Under the pieces are notes generated by a model that had not been told where the DNA came from, searched no databases, and was given only the letters and a program-made list of their open reading frames with translations. Made by a program: the position numbers and the translations under genes. Positions 1-6,533 of a stretch of 10,338 nt of DNA are shown one piece after another (the first letter of the stretch is position 1; the number at the start of each line of letters is the position of its first letter). The stretch is from DASYML01 sp034665545 (lineage in GTDB: Bacteria; Acidobacteriota; Blastocatellia; Pyrinomonadales; Pyrinomonadaceae). The stretch is taken from positions 1-10,338 of the forward strand of contig JAXDFO010000191.1 of NCBI GenBank assembly GCA_034665545.1, given 5' to 3'.

Positions 1-1351
1 CAACGTGCCTGAGTATGCCGTGGCCTTTCACGCCGTCTCGCTGCTCGGCGGCATCAGCACGACCATCAACCCGCATTACACCTCTGACGAGTTGGCCCAT
101 CAACTGAAGGATGCGAACGCGCGTTTCCTGCTCACCGTGCCGGAGTTGATGAAGGTGGCGGTCGAAGCGGCGCACAAGGCGCAGGTGCAGGAACTCTTCG
201 TGCTTGGCGAAGCCGAGGGCGCGACGCCGTTCGACGCGTTGCTCGAAAGCGACGCGAGCCTGCCGCCCGTAGAGATTGACCCGCATCAAGACCTTGTCGC
301 GCTGCCCTATTCGAGCGGGACGACCGGATTGCCGAAGGGCGTCATGCTCACTCACCATAATCTCGTCGCCAACCTGCTACAGGTCGAGGCGAACAAGATT
401 ATCGCGCGAGATGACACGGTGCTCTGCGTGCTTCCGCTTTATCATATCTACGGCCTCTCCGTCATCATGAATCTTGGGCTGTACATGGGAGCGACCATCG
501 TCATGATGCCGCGCTTCGAGTTGGAAGGCTTCCTGCGCATCATGCAGGATTACGAAGTGACGCTCGCGCCGCTCGTCCCTCCGCTCGTCCTCGCGCTCTC
601 GAAGCATCCTCTAGTCGAGAATTACGACCTCTCGAAATTGAGGATGATATTTTCGGGGGCCGCGCCGCTCAGCCCGAATCTTACGCGCGCCTGCACGGAG
701 CGCATGGGCTGTGTCATACGGCAGGGTTACGGCATGACGGAGACCAGCCCCGCCACACACATTTCACCGGAAGACACCGCGCTGAATAAGCCCGGCTCCG
801 TGGGCCATTGCGTGCCCAATACTGAATGTAAAATCGTGGACTCATCATCGGGCGACCTTCTCGGCGCAGGGGCGGAAGGTGAAATCTGCGTGCGCGGGCC
901 GCAGGTCATGAAGGGCTATCTCAACCGGCCCGAAGCGACCGCGACGACCGTTGACGCGGAGGGCTGGCTGCACACGGGCGACGTTGGATATGTGGACGAG
1001 GACGGCCAACTCTTCATCGTTGACCGCGTCAAGGAACTGATTAAGTACAAGGGATTCCAGGTCGCGCCAGCCGAACTCGAAGCCATCCTGCTCGCGCATC
1101 CGTCTGTCGCGGACGCCGCGCTCATCCCCAGCCCCGATGAAGAGGCTGGCGAAATTCCCAAAGCCTTCGTCGTCCTCAGAGGCGCAGCCAGCGCGGAAGA
1201 ATTGATGAGCTATGTCGCGTCGCGCGTCGCGCCGCACAAGAAGATTCGCAAGCTTGAATTCATAGAGCAGATTCCGAGGTCTGCTTCGGGCAAAATTTTG
1301 CGTCGCGTCCTGGTCGAACGCGAACGCTCGCACAAACAGGAGAGCCAATAA
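1..1351 (+). CDS. 4-coumarate-CoA ligase-like acyl-CoA synthetase (5' end outside window)
   Basis: ANL-superfamily adenylating enzyme: it activates a carboxylic acid with ATP to an acyl-AMP and transfers it to CoA, in the cytoplasm. The reading frame is open to the left edge (codon AAC at 2-4), and the first visible residues, NVPEYAVAFHAVSLLGG, match the interior of 4CL proteins, so the GTG at 5 is not the start and roughly 80-100 residues are missing. Counting from the codon at 5, visible motifs are the AMP-binding loop SSGTTGLPKG (103-112), FSGAAPLS (216-223), GYGMTETSP (241-249), GEICVRGPQVMKGY (292-305), the WLHTGD hinge region (321-326) and the C-terminal PRSASGKILRR with the catalytic lysine at about 430. 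The IYGLSVIMNLGLYMGAT and VENYDLSKLRMIFSGA stretches resemble plant-type 4CL more than long-chain acyl-CoA synthetases. The substrate (hydroxycinnamate, another aryl acid or a fatty acid) cannot be read from the sequence. One base separates it from the next gene, so the two are probably co-transcribed. Confidence 0.9.
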   Translation, partial: NVPEYAVAFHAVSLLGGISTTINPHYTSDELAHQLKDANARFLLTVPELMKVAVEAAHKAQVQELFVLGEAEGATPFDALLESDASLPPVEIDPHQDLVALPYSSGTTGLPKGVMLTHHNLVANLLQVEANKIIARDDTVLCVLPLYHIYGLSVIMNLGLYMGATIVMMPRFELEGFLRIMQDYEVTLAPLVPPLVLALSKHPLVENYDLSKLRMIFSGAAPLSPNLTRACTERMGCVIRQGYGMTETSPATHISPEDTALNKPGSVGHCVPNTECKIVDSSSGDLLGAGAEGEICVRGPQVMKGYLNRPEATATTVDAEGWLHTGDVGYVDEDGQLFIVDRVKELIKYKGFQVAPAELEAILLAHPSVADAALIPSPDEEAGEIPKAFVVLRGAASAEELMSYVASRVAPHKKIRKLEFIEQIPRSASGKILRRVLVERERSHKQESQ

Positions 1352-1352
1352 G

Positions 1353-1742
1353 ATGTCACCGGAAATCGTCGCGCGCGTGGTCCAATCATACTTCGCCACC
1401 ATCAAGACGATGGACGCCGAACAGTGGATCGCCAACTTCGCTGAAGACGCCGAAGCCTATGACCCTGCGGACGCGCCGCCGCACACGGGCCACGATGGAC
1501 TGCGCCAGTTTTTCGGAGCCATCGCCGGAGGCTTTAAAGAAGTCGCACTCGCGCCGGACCACATCTTCATAGTGGGCCATGAGGCAGCCGTCAAGTGGAC
1601 GGGGCGCGGCGTGGGCAAGAACGGCAAGAGGGTCCATTTCGAGGGCATAGATGTTTTCGAGATAAACGAAGCGGGCAAGATTCAAAGGACACGCGCCTAC
1701 TGGAACCCCGCCGAACTGATGGGCCAACTTGAGAGCAAGTAG
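1353..1742 (+). CDS. NTF2-like / SnoaL-like domain protein
   Basis: A 129-residue cytoplasmic protein with no signal peptide, the usual length for a single NTF2/SnoaL alpha+beta cone domain. Features of the fold are an N-terminal helix (VVQSYFATIKTMDAEQWIANF, about residues 9-29), the strand/loop AEDAEAYDPADAPPHTGHDG (30-49), then paired strands AAVKWTGRGVGKNGKRVHFE (78-97) and GIDVFEINEAGKIQRTRAYW (98-117). The YDP at 36-38 sits where ketosteroid isomerases carry a catalytic Asp in an EDP motif, so an isomerase or related activity is possible; many SnoaL-like proteins have no known substrate. The ATG at 1353 is well supported by AGGAGAG at 1338-1344, eight bases upstream and inside the end of the synthetase gene. 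The pairing suggests a role with a CoA- or acid-derived substrate, but that is inference. Confidence 0.82.
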   Translation: MSPEIVARVVQSYFATIKTMDAEQWIANFAEDAEAYDPADAPPHTGHDGLRQFFGAIAGGFKEVALAPDHIFIVGHEAAVKWTGRGVGKNGKRVHFEGIDVFEINEAGKIQRTRAYWNPAELMGQLESK

Positions 1743-1830
1743 GAAGTCGGAAGCGGTATAGATGAAGGATGAGAGACGAGCTATTGAACGGTCGAATAGC
1801 TCTCCTCTCATCCTTCATTTCTTCGACTTC
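1743..1830. terminator. long imperfect palindrome, probable terminator of the synthetase/NTF2 operon
   Basis: This begins at the base after the NTF2-like stop codon. A 14-bp perfect arm ATGAAGGATGAGAG (1762-1775) pairs with CTCTCATCCTTCAT (1805-1818). After a two-base mismatch, GAGCTATT (1778-1785) pairs with AATAGCTC (1795-1802), leaving a nine-base loop. An outer pair GAAGTCG (1743-1749) and CGACTTC (1824-1830) extends it asymmetrically. The inner stem is followed by TTTCTTC (1818-1824), so it can act as an intrinsic terminator on the + strand. The stem is far longer than a normal terminator, so a mobile palindromic repeat is an alternative. Confidence 0.6.
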
Positions 1831-1877
1831 CTGCTTGCTTTTGCGCTTTTGCTTCGTGCCGAATTTTCCAAAAACTC

Positions 1878-1907
1878 TTGACAGTTTGCGTCTGAGAGGC
1901 ATAGAGT
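1878..1907 (+). promoter_or_regulatory. candidate sigma70-type promoter for the secreted multidomain protein
   Basis: A perfect -35 hexamer TTGACA (1878-1883) is followed, with an 18-base spacer, by TAGAGT (1902-1907), four of six matches to TATAAT. It lies after the palindrome that closes the previous operon. If used, transcription would start near 1914 and leave a leader of about 330 nt before the ATG at 2247. The weak -10 limits confidence. Confidence 0.4.
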
Positions 1908-2246
1908 CGCGCTCATCATCTGTGGAAATTTCTCTGAAGGGCGCGTTCCTCGAACGGGGCGCAGGGCTTTTCGGAAATTTAGTTCAGAATCCAGGTTCGG
2001 CTCTTATGCCTGCGGCATGTTCCCAGCATGGTCTCCCCGCTGGACTTTACATCGCTTAAGGGTCTTCTGTCTCTGGCCGTCCGCGTTGCGGTTCAGCCTC
2101 TTTTGGAGAAGAATCCGGTCTCCAAAATCGGCCCCGCTCCTCCGGCGCGCGGCCTGTCACGGCTTTTCGCTTGGCTTGCCCCCAGAGTTAGACGGCAACC
2201 CAACGCGCTATCACTTTAACGCTCTGTCTTGTGAAGGAGAAGTCAC
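1908..2246 (+). other. long untranslated leader region with small hairpins
   Basis: No convincing gene is present in this stretch. It contains a perfect 9-bp hairpin, TTTTGGAGA (2101-2109) with TCTCCAAAA (2119-2127) and a nine-base loop, and a small one, ATGCC (2006-2010) with GGCAT (2014-2018). A frame of 63 codons at 2028-2219 ends 27 bases before the next gene, but it lacks a ribosome binding site and has the codon bias of non-coding DNA. No known riboswitch class was recognised. The distal end carries AGGAGA (2235-2240), the ribosome binding site of the gene at 2247. Confidence 0.4.
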
Positions 2247-4907
2247 ATGCCTCAACTGCGTCTCGTCAGACATTATACAAAGCATCTAGTCGCCGCCGCG
2301 CTCATCGCGCTGGTCGGCTGGCTCATCCTGTCGGGCTTGCCCGCTTCAGCCTCCAACGCCGCGAACTCCGCGCGGCCCACGGTCCAGGCTTCGGCCTCTG
2401 ACGAACAGACGGAGTTGGTCACTAATAATTACAAGCAAACCAACCTCGTCTCAGACATCCCTGGTTTCGCACAGATTCAAGACCCGCTGCTGGTCAACCC
2501 GTGGGGCACGGCCCTCAGTGCGACCAGCCCATTCTGGACCGCTAACAACGGCACAAGCACCGCGACGCTTTACGGCGGCGACGTGGGTGGCAGCCCGTTC
2601 ACGAAAAACCCGCTCAACGTGAGCATCCCAGGCACTCCCGCCGGTCTACCGACCGGAGTTGTCTTCAGCGGCTCGGCCACAGATTTTTCATTCACGGGAG
2701 GCGGCTCGACCGGCCCGGCCCGCTTCATCTTCTCTTCCATCAGCGGCAACATCTCGGCCTGGAAAGGTGGCCTGACCAGCAGCGTGATCGTCGCCAGCAA
2801 ACCTTTCCCCGCCAACGTCTATACGGGCCTCGCCATCGGCAACAACGGCACGGCGAACTTTCTTTATGCGTCCAACTTCGGGGCGAAGAAGATTGACGTG
2901 TACGACAAGAATTTCGCTTCGACGACGCTCGCCGGAAGCTTTACCGACCCGACGCTGCCCGCAGACTATTCTCCCTTCAACATACAGAACTTGGGAGGCA
3001 AGCTATATGTTGAGTATGCGAAGGTGGACCCGGCGACGGGCATGGACCTGGCGGGACCGGGCAACGGTTACGTCAGCGTCTTTGATACCAACGGCAATCT
3101 CCTGGGCCGCCTCGTTTCCAACGGCCCGCTCAATTCGCCCTGGGGCGCGGCAATCGCGCCATCAGGTTTCGGCGCGTTTCCGGGCGCGTTGCTCATAGGC
3201 AATTTCGGCGACGGCAGAATCAACGCCTTCAACCCGACGACCGGAGCCTTCCTCGGAACGCTCAACGATGAAGCGGGCAACCCCGTAGAGATTGATGGCC
3301 TCTGGGCCTTGAACTTCGGCAACGGCGTGGGCGGTGGCGACACCGGCACGCTCTACTTCGCCGCCGGTTATGATGATGAGCATCACGGCCTCTTCGGCTC
3401 GCTCAAACCATCTTCACCTGCGACGACCACCGTTCAGTTCAGTTCGGACACTTACCTCGTCAACGAGGGCAGCAGCGCGATTGACATCACAGTGACGCGC
3501 TCCGGCGATTTGACAGGAACTTCGACTGTCAACTATACGACCTTCGACGAATCGTCCCCGGCTGGCTTCACGACGACGCAGGGCAGCGACTACATCCTCG
3601 CGGCGGGCACGCTCACCTTCAGCGCAGGCCAGGCGAGCAAGACTTTCACAATCCTGATACCGGATGATGCCTACGTCGAGAACAACGAGACTCTGGACAT
3701 CGCCCTGAGCAATCCGACGGGGGCCGCGCTCGGCGACCCGCAAGAGGCTCACCTGACCATCATTGACAACGACGGGGCCGCAATTAATCCGCCGCAGAGA
3801 GCCTTCGTGGCGACGTTGAATGGCGCGCAGGAAGTGCCAGCCAATGCGACCACCGGAAGAGGCGTCGGCATCGTCTTGCTCAACTCGGCGGAGACCAGCG
3901 CGCAGGTCTCGCTCTACTTCACGGGCCTGACCACTCCGGCCCAGGCGGCGCACATTCACGGACCGGCCCCGGCGGGAACCAACGCTCCGATACTGTTCCC
4001 GTTTGCGAGCGTCCCGGCGGCCACCTCCGGCTCTGTCAATAACGTGACCATCGCGCTGACGCCTACGCAGGTCCAGCAATTGAAGGCCGGTCTCTTCTAC
4101 ATGAACGTCCACACCACGACCAACCCCGGCGGTGAGATTAGAGGACAGATTCTCTTCAACCCGATTGATGAAGCCAACTTCTTCGCGCGCGAACAGTACT
4201 ACGACTTCCTCAATCGCTATCCAGACTCTGCCGGGTTGAGCTTCTGGACGCAGGAGATTAACAAGTGCGGCCCCGACATTCGTTGCATAGACACGCGCCG
4301 CACGGATGTCTCCGCAGCCTTCTTCTTCTCGACGGAGTTTCAACAGACGGGCTTCTTCGTCTACAGCGTACGCAGGGCCGCGCTCGGCACGCAGCCGACC
4401 TACGGTCAATACCTGATAGACAAGACGCTGCTCGGTCCGGGCACGGAGGCCAACAAGACGGCCTTCGCGGAGGCGTTTGTCCAGAGGCCGGAATTCCTGG
4501 CGAAGTATCCATCGAGCCAGAACGGTTCCGACTTCATCGACGCGCTCATCGCCACGATTCAGGCCAACTCCGGCGTGAACCTCACGCCGAGGCGACCCGA
4601 ACTGGTCAACGAGTACCTGCTCGGCGCGACGCAGGTGCAGAGCCGCGCGCGCGTCATCAGAAAGGCTATCTCGTATACGGAGTTCGTCAACGCCGAATTC
4701 AACCCGGCCTTCGTGCTCTCGGAATACTTCGGTTATTTGAGACGCGATCCGGACCCGGCGGGCTATGCCTTCTGGCTCAACCGGCTCAACCTCAACGGCA
4801 GTAATTTCCGCTCGATGGTCTGCGCCTTCCTGACCTCTACCGAGTACCAGCGCAGGTTTGGGCCAACCGTCACGCGCAACGACAAGGAGTGCCAAGACCT
4901 ACAGTAA
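2247..4907 (+). CDS. exported multidomain protein: TIGR03118-type domain, Calx-beta, CHRD, DUF4214
   Basis: An 886-residue secreted or surface protein. It begins with a basic n-region and a hydrophobic stretch (about residues 14-31), then LPASASN, a typical signal peptidase I site near residue 36. Residues about 58-390 form a beta-propeller-like domain of the TIGR03118 type (NLVSDIPGFAQIQDPLLVNPWG near the start, GLAIGNNGTANFLYASNFG in the middle, IDGLWALNFGNG near the end). Residues about 392-510 are a Calx-beta domain with the acidic calcium-site pattern YLVNEGSS, IPDDAYVENNETLDIAL and TIIDNDG. Residues about 517-638 are a CHRD domain (LNGAQEVPANATT, AHIHGPA, LFYMNVHTTTNPGGEIRGQI). Residues about 640-870 carry two copies of a DUF4214-like unit, FAREQYYDFLNRYPDSAGLSFW and SEYFGYLRRDPDPAGYAFWLNRL. 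The start is fixed by AGGAGA at 2235-2240, seven bases upstream. No membrane anchor or sortase signal is visible at the C-terminus. The exact role is unknown; adhesion, matrix or calcium-dependent surface function is plausible. Confidence 0.88.
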   Translation: MPQLRLVRHYTKHLVAAALIALVGWLILSGLPASASNAANSARPTVQASASDEQTELVTNNYKQTNLVSDIPGFAQIQDPLLVNPWGTALSATSPFWTANNGTSTATLYGGDVGGSPFTKNPLNVSIPGTPAGLPTGVVFSGSATDFSFTGGGSTGPARFIFSSISGNISAWKGGLTSSVIVASKPFPANVYTGLAIGNNGTANFLYASNFGAKKIDVYDKNFASTTLAGSFTDPTLPADYSPFNIQNLGGKLYVEYAKVDPATGMDLAGPGNGYVSVFDTNGNLLGRLVSNGPLNSPWGAAIAPSGFGAFPGALLIGNFGDGRINAFNPTTGAFLGTLNDEAGNPVEIDGLWALNFGNGVGGGDTGTLYFAAGYDDEHHGLFGSLKPSSPATTTVQFSSDTYLVNEGSSAIDITVTRSGDLTGTSTVNYTTFDESSPAGFTTTQGSDYILAAGTLTFSAGQASKTFTILIPDDAYVENNETLDIALSNPTGAALGDPQEAHLTIIDNDGAAINPPQRAFVATLNGAQEVPANATTGRGVGIVLLNSAETSAQVSLYFTGLTTPAQAAHIHGPAPAGTNAPILFPFASVPAATSGSVNNVTIALTPTQVQQLKAGLFYMNVHTTTNPGGEIRGQILFNPIDEANFFAREQYYDFLNRYPDSAGLSFWTQEINKCGPDIRCIDTRRTDVSAAFFFSTEFQQTGFFVYSVRRAALGTQPTYGQYLIDKTLLGPGTEANKTAFAEAFVQRPEFLAKYPSSQNGSDFIDALIATIQANSGVNLTPRRPELVNEYLLGATQVQSRARVIRKAISYTEFVNAEFNPAFVLSEYFGYLRRDPDPAGYAFWLNRLNLNGSNFRSMVCAFLTSTEYQRRFGPTVTRNDKECQDLQ

Positions 4908-4913
4908 AGAGAG

Positions 4914-5015
4914 GGTCAAAGGCAAAAGGTCAAAGGGCAAAGGGAAGGCGGAAACCGCTTGTAATTAAAAAGCTGGCTTCTCCTTCCTTTTGCCTTTTTA
5001 CTTTTTCCTTTGACC
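4914..5015. repeat. long purine/pyrimidine inverted repeat between genes
   Basis: A purine-rich left arm (4914-4948, starting GGTCAAAGG and ending GGGAAGG) is nearly the reverse complement of a pyrimidine-rich right arm (4982-5015, starting CCTTCC and ending CCTTTGACC). Pairing runs over about 34 positions with a few mismatches and one bulge. The loop of about 33 bases holds a smaller hairpin, GCGG-AAA-CCGC (4948-4958). The left arm is itself a tandem of GGTCAAAGG/GGCAAAAGG-like units. It lies seven bases after the stop codon of the secreted protein and could end its transcription, with the T-rich right arm serving as a diffuse U-tract. Confidence 0.7.
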
Positions 5016-5030
5016 TTCTTTAGTTTGCCC

Positions 5031-5059
5031 TTGACGCTTTCCCCCGCTCAGACTATCTT
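5031..5059 (+). promoter_or_regulatory. sigma70-type promoter for the decarboxylase/permease operon
   Basis: The -35 hexamer TTGACG (5031-5036) and -10 hexamer TATCTT (5054-5059) are separated by an optimal 17 bases, just after the inverted repeat and about 50 bases before the decarboxylase start. Transcription would begin near 5066, leaving a leader of about 45 nt. Confidence 0.58.
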
Positions 5060-5110
5060 CGCTCGCATCCGCATTTTTAGCTTACATAATCCGATGGAGT
5101 CTTTTGATGT

Positions 5111-6532
5111 ATGTCGTCACAACCTGTCATTGATACGCCTTCATGGGTCATCCCCGAATATCTTGAGGCGCGGGACGGGCACTTGAGCATCAACGGCGTG
5201 GACGCGCCCGCGCTGGTCCAACAATACGATTCGCCGCTCTACGTCTTTTCCGAGCCGCGCATCCACTTCAACATCGCGCGGCTCAAAGATGCCGCCGCGC
5301 TAGTCGAGCGGCCTGTCAAATACTGCTATGCCTCTAAGGCCAACTCCAACATGGCCGTCCTCAAGTCCGTGCTCGACTCAGGGATTGATATAGAGGTCAA
5401 CAGTGGCGGCGAACTGTTCAAAGCCATGCGCGTGGGCTTTCGCCCTTCACAGATAGTCTTTAACGGCACGAGCAAGACGGATGAGGAATTGGACCAGGCC
5501 GTGAGCGCGGGCATCTACGCCATCAATGTTGATTCCATCTACGAGATAGAACTCGTCGAAGAGGCCGCGAGAAGAATCGGCCAGAGAGCGCGCATCGCCC
5601 TGCGCCTCACGCCGGAGATAGGCACGCGCTCGCACTTAGGATTACAGACCGCCCTGCTCACATCCAAGTTCGGCATCTCTTATTCGGATGTGCTGGATGC
5701 TTTCCGGCGCGGGCTGCGTCACCCGGAATTGGTCCACATATGCGGCATACATATTCACGTCGGCTCGCAAACGCCGGACGTGGGCCCATACGCCGAAGCC
5801 TTCCGCGCGATGTGGGATTTTCTACTGGCCGTCCACCGCGAGACGGGCCACACGCTCGAACACATCAACCTCGGCGGCGGCATTCCCGTCAACTACCTGC
5901 GCGACCGCTCGCTGGCGGACAAACTCCCCGAACATGAACGGGACATGCTCGGCGCGGAACTGGAACCCGGCGATGTGCTCAAGGCCGCGCTCCAGGCGGC
6001 GCGCGAGTCGGCGCGTGAAGCCGATGCCGAACACCTGCTTGACCGCGTCACGATTCTTCTGGAACCTGGCCGCAGCATCATCGCGGACGCCGGGCTTGTG
6101 CTGACCACCGTTCGCAATATCAAGCGGCGACCCGAAACGGGCGATGTCTGGTTACTGACCGACGCGGGCTTTAACCTGCTGCTCTCCATGACGACCTACA
6201 ACTGGTACTATCATCTCATCAACGCCTCGCGCGCGTGCGCCCCGCACCTGACGGACTACAAGGTAGCCGGGCCGCTCTGCGATTCCGGCGATGTCTATTT
6301 CGACATCGAACGCGAGGGCCGCTTGCCGGACTATCGCACGCTTCCCACGGACGTGCGGCCCGGCGAAGTGCTCGCCCTGCTCAACAGCGGCGCGTACTCG
6401 CTCTCGCAAATGTTCACCTACAACGGTCGCCCCCTCCCCGCCGCCGTCATCATCCGCGAAGGCGGCAAAGTAGACCTCGCGCGCCGCCGTGATACTTACG
6501 AAGACTTACTGACCGGAGACGTGTGGGAATAA
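5111..6532 (+). CDS. lysA: fold-III PLP-dependent amino acid decarboxylase, diaminopimelate decarboxylase-like
   Basis: A cytoplasmic PLP enzyme of the alanine-racemase-fold decarboxylase group (DAP, ornithine and arginine decarboxylases). The PLP lysine is K76 in YCYASKAN (71-78). Other family motifs are HIHVGSQ (214-220), the phosphate-binding NLGGGIP (253-259), EPGRS (318-322), the active-site CDSGD (390-394, partner-subunit cysteine) and NSGAYSLSQMFTYNGRP (425-441). At 473 residues it exceeds the usual 410-430 of LysA, with about 20 extra residues at the N-terminus and a longer segment between GGG and EPGR. In LysA the segment after DAGFN usually reads DLMRPA-Y; here it is DAGFNLLLSMTTY (351-363), so the conserved Arg-Pro is Ser-Met. 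This may mean a substrate other than meso-diaminopimelate, so lysA is the nearest family name, not a proven function. The ATG at 5111 has GGAG at 5096-5099, a little far; the ATG at 5107 is out of frame. One base separates it from the permease gene. Confidence 0.8.
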   Translation: MSSQPVIDTPSWVIPEYLEARDGHLSINGVDAPALVQQYDSPLYVFSEPRIHFNIARLKDAAALVERPVKYCYASKANSNMAVLKSVLDSGIDIEVNSGGELFKAMRVGFRPSQIVFNGTSKTDEELDQAVSAGIYAINVDSIYEIELVEEAARRIGQRARIALRLTPEIGTRSHLGLQTALLTSKFGISYSDVLDAFRRGLRHPELVHICGIHIHVGSQTPDVGPYAEAFRAMWDFLLAVHRETGHTLEHINLGGGIPVNYLRDRSLADKLPEHERDMLGAELEPGDVLKAALQAARESAREADAEHLLDRVTILLEPGRSIIADAGLVLTTVRNIKRRPETGDVWLLTDAGFNLLLSMTTYNWYYHLINASRACAPHLTDYKVAGPLCDSGDVYFDIEREGRLPDYRTLPTDVRPGEVLALLNSGAYSLSQMFTYNGRPLPAAVIIREGGKVDLARRRDTYEDLLTGDVWE

Positions 6533-6533
6533 T

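Noticed and set aside
5..7. GTG as the start of the synthetase
   Set aside because: The frame continues upstream to the window edge and the protein matches the interior of 4CL enzymes, so the true start lies outside.
845..1435. 196-codon frame on the - strand
   Set aside because: It is antisense to the well-supported synthetase and NTF2-like genes and has no domain.
1769..2289. Overlapping small frames (1769-2059, 2017-2289, 2028-2219) in the gap before the secreted protein
   Set aside because: None has a ribosome binding site or recognisable domain. The first includes half of the palindrome, and the second overlaps the signal peptide region of the real gene.
3414..4895. 493-codon open frame on the - strand
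   Set aside because: It lies opposite the secreted protein gene, is very Arg/Glu-rich with no recognisable domain, and is a typical result of GC-rich codon bias.
4914..4948. CRISPR-like short repeats in the AAAGG-rich tract
   Set aside because: The units are about nine bases, imperfect, and without spacers; the inverted-repeat explanation fits better.
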